Assembly (NCBI GenBank): GCA_021292165.1
Contig: CM037877.1
Span: 7,493,980 to 7,557,979 of the forward strand
DNA: 64,000 nucleotides
Direction: 5' to 3'
Source: Shinisaurus crocodilurus
Taxonomy: Eukaryota > Chordata > Lepidosauria > Squamata > Shinisauridae
The position numbers were made by a program, and so were the translations under genes. Positions 9,983 through 21,779 of this stretch are shown here, one piece after another. Position 1 is the first letter of the stretch; the number at the start of each line of letters is the position of its first letter. The notes beneath the pieces are model-generated. The model worked only from the letters and a program-made list of their open reading frames with translations. It was not told the DNA's origin and searched no databases.

Positions 9983-9990
9983 CAAGGAAC

Positions 9991-10588
9991 TTGGTCTCAA
10001 GTGTAGAGTTCAGTAGGATCTCAACTTTCATCTTTTCTTTTCTCTTTTTAAAACCCACGTGCCTAGACCTTAGGCCTGCAAAGACAGGATTGCCCAGTGA
10101 AAATTCAGACACCAAAGAGGCTGCTGGTTTTGTCACAAAGACGGAGCTGCCTGCATATGGGATCGGTAGTGCTGTGATGCCCTCACTGCCCCAGGGGGAA
10201 AAGGCCCTCCCTCTCTCCCTCCCTCCCTCCGAGACTCCTAATAGGACTTCTCCTGCGAGGGAAGACAAGAGGCTTGTGAGGAGAAGGCAGACAGACAGCG
10301 GGGCGCTCGGATGCTTGATCTGGAAACGTAGAATCTGAGACTGGAAAGTAGCCAGAACAAGCTGCTGTAAACTGCCAGCCGGCTTTCGCCCGCAGAACCC
10401 TCTTCCAGCACAGAAGGGAATGCGGTGTGTGCAGTATGGCCTCCTGAGTTTTGCAGGTCGCGCGGGCCTCCGGATTGGTCAGACCTGGTATGAAATGCCA
10501 GGCTGTCACACTTCTCTACTTGTACCTGGTCAAGGCAGAGGGAGAGGTGCATTTGGCTCGCTGCATTTCATAAGAATGCAAGAAGAAC
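9991..10588. other. Unique intergenic sequence
   Basis: No gene or repeat was recognised apart from a (CCCT)n run at 10207-10232. The overlapping open frames between 9946 and 10550 have no domain and unremarkable composition. Confidence 0.4.
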
Positions 10589-10589
10589 T

Positions 10590-10830
10590 GTGCAGGAGCG
10601 GACCAAAGTCCTAGCTACTCCAGCATCCTGTTTCCCGCAGTGCTCAACCAGATGCTGATGGGAAGCCCGCAAGCAGGATATGAGTGAAATGGCACCCTCC
10701 CATTTGTATTCCCTGGCAACTGGTATTGACAGGCATCCATCCTGCCTCCGATGCTGGAGGCAGGATGCTATAGCCATCTTGACGAGTAGCCCTTGAGAGC
10801 CTTGTCCTCCATTTCCCTTTACTTTTCCTC
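10590..10830 (-). pseudogene. CR1-type LINE 3'-UTR fragment
   Basis: CCAGCATCCTGTTTCCCGCA, AACCAGATGCTGATGGGAAG and the block ending ...CTTGTCCTCCATTTCCC are the reverse complement of the 35250-35475 CR1 3' region. No coding sequence remains. Confidence 0.6.
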
Positions 10831-11169
10831 ACTTTTACTCTAGCGTAAGTGCAGGGGTCCCAGTCTGGATCATGATCCTAATTAGGGTAGGGAGACTTTA
10901 ACCGACTCCACCCCATGGTGCTCCCAGATCGGGTCACCCCCCCTCCCCACCTACCATATCCATTGCCAAATAGCAACCAGTCGGCTTTAATGGAGCACTG
11001 TTTGGCAATATAAATTGCAGGCATGCCCTCCCAGTCCAGATTAGGACCACAGTGGAGGGTGGGCCACTGTCCAAGCCAGGGTCAGGGCCCCTCCAGATCA
11101 GGGCCCCTGTGCTGACCCTAGAATAAAAAAGAACGAAAAAGAGGCATAGCTGCTAGCTACATCTTTAGA

Positions 11170-11850
11170 GTGCCTTGGATCCAACTTGGGTCCAACTTGG
11201 TATGTCCTGGTTCAGGTGGTGTCAAGACAGAGAGGCTAGATACCAGCAAAGGTCAGTACCAAAAGCAAGATCCAAAGACGGTTCGAGCACACAGGATCCC
11301 ACAGAGAGCAACAGCAAGGTAACCGGAGAATGTGGGACTGAGAGAAGGAGAACAGACACTGTTCCAACAACTCTACGTGGAACTGAAGGCTTTAAGCCTG
11401 AGCATTCCGAGCCTCAACTACTAGGCACACATCTGCCAGCCATCAGAGTCAACCGTGGGAAGGTCTTACTCATGAGGACAGCCTTACCCACGAGTATCTC
11501 TTTACTCCAGAGGAGTCATATTCGCGAGGAGGGCACTACTTTGTCTGGTGGCCAATCCAGCCTGCATCTTTGGACACTTAGGCTACCGGACTAGGTGGTG
11601 GCTTGGCTACATGCTGCCTCTGAACCAGAAAGGGGACACTGCACATCTTGAGGGGGCAGTCCCAATCCTATCTCTCCTGAGCGCCCAGGATCCATTTGAG
11701 CTGTCTTGTGGTCCCAGGAAGCAGGCAGATCCTCCAAGATGTTCACCTTTAGGCTGTCCTCTGAAGAGGATTGCTCTAGAGCGGACATGACACAGTAGCA
11801 CACTGTGCACAGTGTGAAGGAACACTTCGATTCTTTTCCAGCTCTCAGTT
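11170..11850 (-). repeat. LTR-like repeat, copy 1, degraded
   Basis: Parts of this interval (GTCAGTACCAAAAGCAAGAT; GAACTGAAGGCTTTAAGCC; CTCATGAGGACAG) have recognisable counterparts at 12975-13900 in the same order. In the second copy the reverse complement carries a good TATA box, hence the minus orientation. The family was not identified. A retroelement LTR with part of its internal region is an inference. No retroviral gag, pol or env motif is present. Confidence 0.35.
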
Positions 11851-12482
11851 CAAGCCACTGATCTCAAGATCCCAGCGCTGGAGAAGACACAAATCTCCGA
11901 TTTCAAGTTCAAGGAGAACTATTTGTGGCAGTCCCGATACAGACCTCCAAATGTAAAATATCCATGGTGTGTATCAGTGATTAGGAGACTTCCCTCTTCA
12001 TTCTAATCTGGCGCAAAAATCTAGCCTGCCTATTTTCAAAGGAAATATGCGGCAATTGATGCCGTATTTCAACCCTCACAAAGTAAAAATAAAATAATAA
12101 AAGAAACGCCCCCCCAAAATTCAATAAAGCATTTGCAATTGTGACTGTGAGGCGAGCCAATTCGTTGGATGCTTAACGCATCCATATGGATTGCACAAAT
12201 CCCGCTATATTATAGTAAAATGCACATCGCTTCCAATAAAGGGAACACATTTACTATTGATGTGCTATAAACCACAATGCGAGGAGGGGGTTATTGCAGC
12301 CTTGGGTAATAACAAGCCAGTTAGAAAGAGAGGCAGCAGCCTCACCATAAAGGAGCCGCGCACTCTGAGCCATTATTCTAATGCCCTCAAATGGCAGAGT
12401 TCAGTGAATGCTTTTGCAAATTAATTGTGCCGCGTATCTATAAATATATTATTAATGCACATAATAATCCATTGACAAGCAA

Positions 12483-12532
<50 letters not shown>

Positions 12533-12780
12533 AATGGGTCCCAACTTCAGAGAGGGTATTAAGGGAGGGCTCAGCAAGCTGTAATTAAAGAAATGAGAGG
12601 AGGCTCTCTTTCTAGGGGGTGGTGGTAACTATTTTGTTAGCTTCCAGTGATGTATGGAACCCATATAGGTGCCTTCTTCAAGATCTTAGCCCTAGTCATT
12701 GATTCTGATTTTTTTACTTGCTGCAGTATGGAACTCTGCAAGTAATGCAATTGTCCTGCTTGCAGTGGTGCAGGAACAGA
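11851..12780. other. Unique sequence with microsatellite
   Basis: 12115-12430 is non-repetitive AT-rich sequence that could be a conserved noncoding element; this cannot be tested here. No exon-like frame was found. Confidence 0.35.
12483..12530 (+). repeat. (TC)n(TG)n compound microsatellite
   Basis: About nine TC units followed by about fifteen TG units. Confidence 0.9.
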
Positions 12781-12794
12781 GCTCCAGGAAATAT

Positions 12795-12966
12795 TTCATA
12801 GATTTCATAGATCATAGAGTTGGAAGGAGCCTACAAGGCTATCGAGTCCAACCCCCTGCTCAGTGCAGGAAACTAGAGGAGGGGTCTCCCATCCAAGTAA
12901 TAACCAGGCCTGACCCTGCTTAGCTTTCCACACTCAGACAAGCTGAGCCAGCGTAAGCCACAGGCT
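12795..12966 (-). mobile_element. 5S-rRNA-derived SINE with CR1-type tail
   Basis: Reverse-strand copy of the family at 9327. The CR1-like tail (ATCATAGAGTTGGAAGGAGC) comes first on the plus strand. The 5S part follows as CTCCCATCCAAGTAATAACC and GACCCTGCTTAGCTTTCC. It includes the CTGAGCCAGCGTAAGCCACAG 5' end. Confidence 0.8.
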
Positions 12967-13915
12967 TCCTTTGGTCAGTACCAAAGGCAAGGCCAGTAGT
13001 AGGCAGTCCAAAGAAAGTTCTAAAGAAGAGCTAGGTTATCCATGGACATACAAGGCTGGGAGCTGGTGCTAGGGAGGGGCATGCACACGATGTTCAAGAT
13101 TGCCAGGAATTCTCCGAGCTTCCTCTTGCCACTCCTTTCATGCCCAATTCCCATTTGTGATCGCTGCTCACTCAAGCAGCAATCGAACAGGAGATTTGCA
13201 CAAATCTCCCCAAATGCGCACAGATGATCTCCCCTCAATTTCCTCCACAGGCTAAAGCAGGGCTGATTCAGTCTGTTGAGGGAATTTGCACAAATCACAC
13301 TGGGAAGGAGACAAGCACAAGCACAAGTTCAACAATTTGCAAATCTTTTCAGCAGACACGTGCTCATGCCCACAATCAGAGCTTCAAACAGGTCACACTC
13401 ACATGTTTTACAAGCAACAACAAAATTCCCATACATCCCAACTGATGCACACAGCACAGATGCATTTCCAGCACTTTATGCCTAGAACTGAAGGCTTTTA
13501 TACCAGTCTTCAGAGCCCCAGCTACAGCAGGTCATCAGCACCACCTGAGGAGTGGTCTACTCATGAGCAGAGCTTTGCTCACAAGTATACCTTTATTCAT
13601 GAGGAGTATTTATTCCTCAGGCAGACACTTCTGACTCCGGCAGTTGGCCCAACCTGAACCATTAGATGCCCATGCTGCTCCCTGGGCTTAGGTGACCACT
13701 TGGCACCTCCCTCTGAGTCCAAGAGGGGGCTGACTGTTGTGAGGAGAAGGGCCAATGGCCATTCCGCCCCCCTGAGGGCTGACCAGGGGATCAATGTTCC
13801 TCAGCACAGATAGCTCCTCCTTGATGTTTGGCTCCAGGGCATTGTATGAAGAGGAAGTCTTCTTCCTCTTCCTCTTCAAAGGCAGGTCACCCCCAAGAAA
13901 AACTGGTGTGGCTTT
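12967..13915 (-). repeat. LTR-like repeat, copy 2, interrupted
   Basis: Similar to copy 1 at 11170-11850. In reverse orientation GGTATAAAAGCC (13494-13505) is a good TATA box, consistent with a promoter-bearing LTR. The 13688-13870 stretch on the minus strand reads as a basic segment (LKRKRKKTSSSYNALEP) that might be part of an internal protein, but no family is recognised. A MITE of family C lies inside (13075-13440) and a hAT element follows directly at 13916. Confidence 0.35.
13075..13440 (-). mobile_element. MITE family C
   Basis: In reverse orientation it shares GGAGATTTGTGCAAATCTCC-like palindromic blocks, TTCGATTGCTGCT and GACTGAATCAGCCC with 33330-33735. No coding capacity. The right end TTCCCATACATCCCA resembles the CATCCCTA ends of the other MITEs. 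Confidence 0.45.
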
Positions 13916-14337
13916 CAGGGATGTTGAAGAGTCCTTGGTCTCGAGTCGAGTCACGAGTCTTTGGACCCGAGTCTCGAGTCCGAGTCCAAGTCCTTGGTCC
14001 AAAATGGTGACTCACGAGTCCCGAGTCACGAGTCACTCCCAAAGCTGACTCCACGAGTCCCTATTAAAATCAATGGGGTTTTTTCCCAACAAAATAAGGC
14101 TACTTCAGATGTGTGGCTTAAATAAATTCTAGGCACAAGTGTGCCTTTTTATCTCAAAACTCTGCCACTGATTTTGACAGGAACAGACCAGGCAGACAAA
14201 CCCAAAATAACCAGGCAGGCAGAGGAGGCAGGGAACCCCAAAGCAGGCAGGCAGAGGCCTTTGTCTTGGACAATTCAAACTGAGGAACTGGTTAAGAAGA
14301 GACCAGGCAGGCAGAGGAGGGAGAGTCCCCATCCCTG
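13916..14337 (+). mobile_element. GAGTC-rich hAT element, internally deleted
   Basis: The element starts CAGGGATGTTGAAGAGTCC and ends CATCCCTG. A perfect 8-bp duplication, GTGGCTTT, flanks it at 13908-13915 and 14338-14345. The first 130 bp contain many GAGTC/GACTC motifs in the form GAGTCACGAGTC, a sub-terminal array of the sort hAT transposases bind. The rest (GGCAGGCAGAGG repeats) matches 31140-31400 of the longer copy at 30990-31993. It is non-autonomous. Confidence 0.88.
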
Positions 14338-14345
14338 GTGGCTTT

Positions 14346-14880
14346 CATGCACAAACCTTTCCCCTGTGGTCTAGGAGCTTGGCGGCCATGTTGGTCTCAC
14401 AACATGCCCATGTCTCATCTGCATGCTCAGCCTATTGACGGCCCCAATCCTCCTCAGTTTTCACAGGAACAGTACCCCGCAGAATTTTCAGCCCAACCTA
14501 GCCCGCAGTTGATGGCCCAGCAGGCCACCATATGCCTCTGAAGTGCTTGTTTTAAGGTGACTACATCATGATGAAGCCTTGTTCTGGGGGCCATTGTTGA
14601 GGGGGGGAATGGTGACACCCCCCCCACTGGCCCATGACTCATGGACCCAATCCATACCCATCCCAGCATTCCTGTCTCATTTGTTTAACACAGATCACGA
14701 CTCTCAGGTGCCTTAATGTATTCTGAATACTAGTACCTTACACACTGTTGGAACACAGTAGTAGAAGCCTATGTGACTCCTACAGTTTGACCCCCAGAAT
14801 TCTCTTCCCACGACCCCACGCAGCTGAGGCCAGGGAGAATTTTGTGTGGGGGGGAGGAATGAGAGGAGAGAGATAGGTGG
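14346..14880. other. Flanking sequence, unidentified
   Basis: Continuation of the pre-insertion sequence at 13915. A plus-strand frame at 14338-14541 is rich in P, Q and A (AQPIDGPNPPQFSQEQYPAE), but has no known domain. It could be part of the decayed LTR-like element or a chance frame. Confidence 0.25.
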
Positions 14881-15570
14881 CGTGATTTCACACACCCATG
14901 AGGCCTTGGTGGGGGCGGAGCACCAGGGACGATATTAGCCCCGCCTTCTCCGCCCTTGGCCTCTTTTGTTCACAGCTCCCTCCCCCCTCCCTGTTTGCAG
15001 TGTGGGCTCCGCTGGCCGCCTGTTCAGGGGCCGAGTAGGAATGTTGGCTCATTGCCTCGATTGGACTATGAGGCAATGGGTGTGTTTCATCTACTCTACA
15101 CTGTGATGCAGGGTTTGGGACTTAATTTTAATTGATGTCATTTTCAATTTGGTCACATTTGGATGGTAAATGTGGGCATATTAGTGGGGTTAGGGTTGGC
15201 GAGCATCCAAAGGCACCTTTCAGGTGATTGGCGAATACCGAGGCTCCCTGCTCCAGGTTTTGCGGCCCAACGGTGGAGATGAGGCTCGCCTTTGAGGCTG
15301 ACTCGCCTCGCCTGCTCCGAGTTCTGCAGCTCCGTGAGGTGGTGACATTGGGAAAGCCTCCCAACACCAGGAGGGTGTATAGCTGGGGGTGGTGGTGGGG
15401 ATTTACAGGCACCGCCCCTCAGGGATGGATGCGTCGTCCGAAAGACCTCTACTGGGCAGCGGCCGGTATAGTTAGTAACCCGCCCTTCTTCCCCTTTGCA
15501 GATTTCGATTGTGCAATAAATGTGGCCCTATTTTTCACCATAATTATTGCCTCGGCTCGTTATTTCCACC
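14880..15570 (+). repeat. LTR-like repeat family F, copy 1
   Basis: This segment is similar to the reverse complement of 38230-39150: shared blocks include GAGTAGGAAT...GATTGG, AAGGCACCTTTCAGGTGATTG, CCTGCTCCGAGTTCTGC and AATAAATGTGGCCCTA. The AATAAA followed by GGCCCTA looks like a polyadenylation region. A hairpin with 9-bp arms lies near 15052-15080. LTR or DIRS-like retroelement identity is inferred. No protein domain was seen. Confidence 0.45.
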
Positions 15571-16045
15571 ATCTCAGCAAAAGTAGTATCGTCACTAAAT
15601 CCATTAGAGAGGGTCACAGCAATGACGCGCCCCCCAACACTCCCCACTGGCTGGAGGTCCCAAGAAAGACAGTCTTGTGCATATCTTCTGACAAGAAGAA
15701 CAATCGGCACTCGACAGTGCAGCCTACCAATATTTCCACACCACCAGAGAGGGATGGGTTGTTTTGGGAAGCCTTGCGTGTGGGGAAAAATCACCCCCCC
15801 CCAGCTGCCACCAATCCCTCAGTGCAAAGCATAGGCAACACTTGAACTCCAAATCACCTTTGGACTTTCTTTCACATGCCTCCCTGTTCATTCACATTAA
15901 AGGACTCAGGTTTGTATTTTTTTTGAAGGCCTAGCCGAAGAGGAAAAGAGAAGAAAACGAAAATAAAGGGGGGGGGGTTATGAAGACGAGCAGTTCCTTT
16001 TCGTTCAAAGATCAGTTTCCCCCATTCTGTTTCACTATAGTGATG
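15571..16045. other. Unique intergenic sequence
   Basis: No gene or repeat recognised; poly-G at 15968-15977. Confidence 0.4.
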
Positions 16046-16049
16046 CATT

Positions 16050-16235
16050 ATTATACAGGGCGTTTGAATGTTCAGAGCACTTCAATGTACACTATGTTGT
16101 TGTGATCTTTACAACAACCCTGCGAAGCCGGTCGACATTTCAACATTGTTATATGGCTGAACAGGGATTTGAACCCATTTCTCCCTGCTCCTGGTCTGGC
16201 ATTCTGACTGCTCCACCATCTCTGTTCCTCATAAA
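16050..16235 (-). mobile_element. CORE/MIR-like SINE, old
   Basis: ACAACAACCCTGCGAAGC and AACAGGGATTTGAACCCATT are the reverse-strand core and tRNA-like parts of a MIR-type SINE. It is more diverged than the other CORE-SINE copies in the window, which suggests an older insertion. Confidence 0.55.
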
Positions 16236-18110
16236 TCCTCGATTCCACCTTAAAGATTCTGCTCATGATCAGCCATATTTTGACCAGCTAGGCCAATATC
16301 TCCCTAGGAAATCTCATAACCACTCTTTGACCGCAGCTCCCATGGGTAGGGCCACCTCTTTTCTCTCTCACTTTCTGCCACCCCCCTCCCTGACCAGTGG
16401 GCAGCCATCTGGGGTAGAGATCTCGCTTGCCAGAGGTCTGACTTAATTGCTCACAAAGGGCTTTCACAATTAGCCAAAGGGCCACATGAAATTAGGCGTA
16501 GGAAATGGGCACTGAAATTAGACTGCCAATCCCTGATCTAAAGAATGCATAAAACCCTCACATTTGGTAAGACTCCAGGACCAGGAGTGCTCCACCCTTC
16601 ATTTTGAACTGTCGCAACAGATAGATATATTTCCCTCCTAATTTTGTAGAAACATCTGGGGGGGGGGGACCAAATTGTATGTTTGCTTTTTAAAAACAGA
16701 TTAAGAAAAAGAATAACACGTGATCCTGTTGCTAATTTGATTATAGATAGATAGATAGATAGATAAGTCTCACCACCCAGTCCTCACCTCAACAGAAACT
16801 AAGTTGAAGTCTGTGTAACTTCATTATGCATATTCCTCCTCTCCCTCCATCAACATTTAGTTTGTAAATTCCTTGGGGCAAGGAACTATCTTCTGGCTTA
16901 TATTTTTCTGTAAAGCACTATGTACATTGATGGTGTACACACACACACACACACACACTCTACAATAACTATAGAAACACTAGGGTGTCTTTAGAAGCTA
17001 TAAAGCAAAACTAAAAACATTGTAATAATGAGAGAGAGAGAGAGAGAAAGAAAGAGGGAGGGAGGGAGGGAGGAAAAGAAAGGTTGGCTTGTGACTTTCT
17101 AAAAAGTTTCTTCTTTTTTATGGTTCAACCTAGCGAGGTTTATAAAGAGAAGGGATTTGGGGAGGGTTCAGTTGCCCATTTGTTACAGACAACAAACAAG
17201 ATACACTTGCATTAGCTAGATCCTCAGCTGTCGTCCAGGAAGGTTTCCAGTAACCTATCTGTAAAATCAGCAACTTGTTCTCTACAGGATGTTATGACCT
17301 GGCATGAAGCCCTGTGCCATTCTCCAGGTAGCAGTTGCGGCATGAATGCTGAGAACTTTAAGCCAGAGACTCTCTTGGCCACACAGCTGGGAATTAGAGA
17401 TGAGGGATCTCCATCCCAGCTACTCACAGCTGCCCACCCTTTCTAATTCAATACTGTGTTTTGAAACTACTGCACTGCTATTCAGAGGTACACTGGCTTT
17501 GTTCATGGAGGCTCCATTTTGCTAGAATCATTTGTGGGCCCTCCCTCCATTTATTTGTCTAACTCTGTTCTCCATGAATTGGTCCTAGGTCAAGGGTGGG
17601 AAACCTCAGGGGGCTAGCCCTGCAGTCCACATTCTGGCTGCTTCTACACCACTAAATTCAGCAGTGCAACAGTGGCAGGAAAAAAAAAACCACCCTCATG
17701 CTGCTGAACCTCTGTGGCAAATCCCTTCGGAGCTGGAAAACTAGCTCAGTTTATCCTTTTTAGGCTCCGTAATGGTTTGCCACCACCATTTGAGAAGTGG
17801 TATGGTGGTAAATTTTGAAGTGCAGGGACACATCATGACAGGCCCCATAGCCATGCCCCCAAGGGGAGTCCAAAAAATCCAGGCAGTGGTGTGGGCACAT
17901 ATCAAGCACCTGGTTTTCATCTCCTCCAAGAGCAGGTCTTCTGTAACGGCGATGGGCCTTAAATTGCCCATTCAAGACACCAAGCCACATGCGAATACTT
18001 CGCATTACAGCAGGGAACCATTTATAGTGTTGCAGGGAAAAGATTGTGCCCCCTGAACTACCGTGAGGACTTCAGCGGTAGAGGCTGGTGGCTTCAATTT
18101 CAGTGGGGAC
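16236..18110. other. Mostly unique sequence with microsatellites
   Basis: Contains (ATAG)n at 16743-16766, (AC)n at 16936-16958 and (GA)n/(GGGA)n at 17028-17075. The piece 16860-16945 (TTCCTTGGGGCAAGGAACTA, GTAAAGCACTATGTACATTG) resembles an old LINE 3' end. 17585-17640 resembles one end of a hAT MITE (GTGGGAAACCTCAGGGG). No exon seen. Confidence 0.4.
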
Positions 18111-18114
18111 GTCA

Positions 18115-18465
18115 CGTAGGGATGTGTGAGGATTTCATTTGGGGGGGTGGAAGTCTGGTGAACTTGTGGGGCTCGACCCCCCCAAACTCTGTCCCTTCTC
18201 TCCCGAGCCGGGGAGGCGACTTCTGGGTTCCCGGCGGTACGCTTTTAATGTAGGAAACAGTGTAAGATACACCAAAAACCGCGGCAATTTGCGCAAGTCA
18301 CACAGATTGCGGCTGCTTTTACTGTATCTTGCGCCATTTTCTATGTTAAGAGCATACTGCCAGGAACCCAGAAGTCCGCCAAGCGGCTCAGGGGGCGCTC
18401 ACTTTTGACCCGGCTCGGCAGGCGCAGCGGCAGCGAGTCAGGTGGTGGGCGGATCGTCCGCCACT
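18115..18465 (+). mobile_element. Foldback MITE, family 1
   Basis: Same family as 662-983: TAGGGATGTGTGAGG start, GGAAGTCTGGTGAACT, then GGGTTCCCGGCGGTACG near 18227 pairing with CATACTGCCAGGAACCC near 18353. The central 130 bp form a long imperfect hairpin. The right terminus is less clear than in the first copy. Confidence 0.55.
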
Positions 18466-20308
18466 AGGGTGGTGTATCCAGCCTGGGTTTTAGTCTGAGC
18501 TTCAATGGAGCTACCCCCATGGTGCTGAACCCTAGTCCCAAACTAGTCTCAGCACCATGGACAGCACCTTAAACCTCCTGGCTACAACCCGGAGCGGATA
18601 TACCGCCCCACTGACATTCGAGCCACCAGTCTCCCGTGGATTTCAGCTAAGTTCAGAGACAGCAGAGACGTCTGAGGGGTGGACATGACATCAGCACCCC
18701 TGCTAATAAAAAAAAAGTTCTGCCATTGTGTCCCAGCAAGCCCCAGATCTACCACCCCACTGCAAGAGAGGATCTTTTGCTCCTTTCCTATGCTACTCAG
18801 CCTTTTTATCAGCCTTTGGCATGGCTGGCTGACATTGACTGTAGGCGCCTTGATCTCAGCCGAGGGTTATGGTGTGCCACCTCCTCACACACACATGCCT
18901 GGCCCTCCCCTGTTGGGTCCCCATCACTCTCAGCTCCCCATCATTGCCCTTGAGTCACAGTGTCCTCCAAGCCGCTCCGCCAGCCCGGAAGAAGCTCCTC
19001 TTTTGGGAATCAGGACAAAACGTGGCTTCCATTCCAATCCTGGCAACTGGGACTCGCGTGATAATAGACGCCGAAGATGAGCAATAAACAAAGCAGCGGT
19101 GGGCTGAACGAGGGGAAAGGTAATTAGCTAAAATACCGAGGGGGCGGCAACCGGGGAGGGTGTGACAGGGATAAATGATGCTCATGCCCGCACCCTTGCA
19201 AAGCACCTTCCCGAAAGCCGAGGCAGTTGCGATGCCAAGAGAGTTTAACAAATGTGGGGGGTTTTCTCTCTGGAACGCTGTGCACGAGCCATGTGCTTAT
19301 TAGCAATCTTAGTAAAGCTGGCCGGTTCGTAGGCATCACACCCTCAAGGAGCACTCAGCAAATTGGCTTGGCTGATTATTATTTTGGGTGCATCCCATTT
19401 GACAGACAGCAGGTTATCTCTCCCCCTACCAGACTTTCTCCCCCCCCCTCCGTATATTGCATAGGCTCGCATAGCTCAAGTTCCTTAGCTGCTGCCACCT
19501 CCCAGCCTTTCTCTATTCCCTTTCATCATGAGGTCAGATCAACCCCCATTTTCAACGTTTCTGGCAACGATCAGAAGACAGGAGAGAACATTTGCAACAT
19601 TAAAGAAGGAGCGTGGACACCACAAGGCAAGGCGACATTGCCTGTGCACCCCACCGAAGGGGGACAATGAGGGAGAAATATCTGCCCACCTCAGCCAGAG
19701 GCAAAGGCACCAACCAGGATCAAATCAGCATTGCAAAGAAGTTCACAAAAAAAATGACTACCCTGCAGAAATGTGTCGTAGTTTCCTGCACATAACAGAC
19801 ATTTTGTCTGAGCTCTGTTTGGATACACACGCAGCACAACGCCAGGTCATAACTCCAAAAGTGAAGAAAACAACTCCGGATTCTGGACAAGACACGATTG
19901 TGTAGCACATCTCTTAGGTTAGTGCAGCTGCAAATCCAGCAGATGAGAGCTAGCCAATGTCCGTTCTCTCCAGACAGTGCTTCAGGAGCCAGAAATGTAT
20001 TTTGCCACAAGCTGCCACCTCATGAGCGATCAGAGACTCAGTAATAATAGTGGCACCGCCTTGCAATGAAAACATCACTCTTACGGCACACTTTGCTCAG
20101 GTATCACCAAGTCATTACACTCAGAATGCAAGTGAGAAGATGTAACATTATTGTGTGGAGAATACCTTTGTTACAACTTTTTCCTTTTCTTTTCCATCAT
20201 GCAAGTGGGACCATGGCCAATTCTGTTATCACACCTTGATTGAAACGTGGCTGGGCCAACAGGGGCCACCATGTAAAATTGCTTCAGACAATCAGTTGGC
20301 CATCCTTG
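18466..20308. other. Unique intergenic sequence
   Basis: No repeat or gene recognised. Open frames up to 147 codons (19227-19670) show no domain and overlap frames on the other strand. The interval is candidate noncoding regulatory sequence only by default. Confidence 0.35.
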
Positions 20309-20316
20309 CACTAGAT

Positions 20317-20516
20317 AAGGGGTGCAGAACCTCAGGACCCCATCTGTGGGTCCCAATCAAGGCCTCTGGACTTCCCCAGAATGCCACGCCCCTTTCCCCT
20401 TTTGGCCCCACCCCTTTTGCTTCCAGCCCCACCCATCCCTGGAATGTGGCCCCCGCCGAGAGCTTCTCCAAAATGGAATTCTCGGGCCCCAGGCTGAAAG
20501 AGGTTATGCACCCCTG
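20317..20516 (+). mobile_element. Short hAT-type MITE
   Basis: The 200-bp element is flanked by a perfect 8-bp duplication, CACTAGAT at 20309-20316 and 20517-20524. Ends AGGGGTGCAGAACCTC and GAGGTTATGCACCCCTG are inverted repeats with one mismatch. The interior is rich in GCCCC and has no coding capacity. The element at 62516-62793 has similar ends. Confidence 0.85.
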
Positions 20517-20524
20517 CACTAGAT

Positions 20525-21775
20525 CAAACTTCGCTTTCTTCCAAAGTGGAGAGATACCAGTCCGCCCGTTGGTAATGAAAAGGAGACCATCAGGGCAGAG
20601 TGAGGGTGAAACTTTCTACCCTGGCCACCTGCGATCCCTTGGCAGCTCAGGCTTAGAGATGTGATCAGCCCAGGGGAAATAGACACAGCACTCAAGACTG
20701 CTAAACTTTGCTAAGTCGGCATGAAACACCCTCGCCCACCCACCCGTCTTAACAAGGCCGTGACTGGTTTCCTGAGCAATCGTTGGCACCTACCTGCCTT
20801 TTAAAATCAAATAATAATTGCATATGAGCAAGTGTAAGGCGAAGTGGAGGAGATTTAATAAAGGGCAGATTCGCTGCAGAGGGAGTTTTTGCTTTGGCAG
20901 TGATTGTGTTACTAATTGATCCGCGCGTTGCCCGAGAGGAGCCACAGACAACAATTACACACAGTGCTGGGGGCTACAAACAAAGAACGCAACTACCTCC
21001 TCGGCTCTCGCTGTCCGCTGGTTTCACTTGGATCGGTCTGTTCATCTGTGAGGAAACACAAGGAGAGGAAAGAAGCACAGTTAGCAACAGCTTTCACAAA
21101 CGGTCGGCTTGGGCCGACAGTTCAGAACAACCTCAGCTTACGGGGGGGCTACAGAAAAATACATAATCAGGGCGGCCTGTATTTCTTCCATCTGTGACTG
21201 CATCCTGGAAGCATGGGGCTTGTCTCTGTTGCATGCCTCCAGCTTCTGAACATCAAAGGTCCTAGTCCCTTGGGGTTTGAGAATAAGTCCGAAACCTCAT
21301 GACCTGTGCTAGGGGAAATCTCAGATATTACAAGGGAGCTGAAAAGGGACCCCGGTGGTTGAGGCATTGAGGATAGGGTGTTCTCAAAAGCTCCTTCGTT
21401 GTCCCCTCTTGCTAGCAATGGCATATATGCATGCAAATATGCATGGCATGTGTAGATTTCAGAATGCATCTCTTATTTACTGCATCTTTTTCGTGCAAGC
21501 CACATAGGCCCTGGGTTTCTTCTACTTCTAGTAGAGCACACGGATAACTGGGGGCCAGGTTCAGCCATGCATATGCGTCACATGAGCCCTGTGGAGGTGC
21601 TATGGCCCAAACAGGATATGTAAACATGTGTGAGGGGCTCAGGGCTGTGCATTCTAGCGCTGCTACCAATGACACCCATTGCATGTACACCCACTGAGTC
21701 TTCTACACTTGATTACTGCACAGCAGAAAATCGGCAGCTGAGAACATGAACTCAAGTCCATTGGAAAAAACTGTG
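20525..21775. other. Unique intergenic sequence
   Basis: No gene or repeat recognised. 20780-21150 is balanced in composition and free of visible repeats. Confidence 0.35.
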
Positions 21776-21779
21776 TTTG

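Noticed and set aside
13916..14050. CRISPR-like or satellite array of GAGTC repeats
   Set aside because: Spacing is irregular, there are no unique spacers, and the array is the sub-terminal region of a hAT element in a eukaryotic genome.
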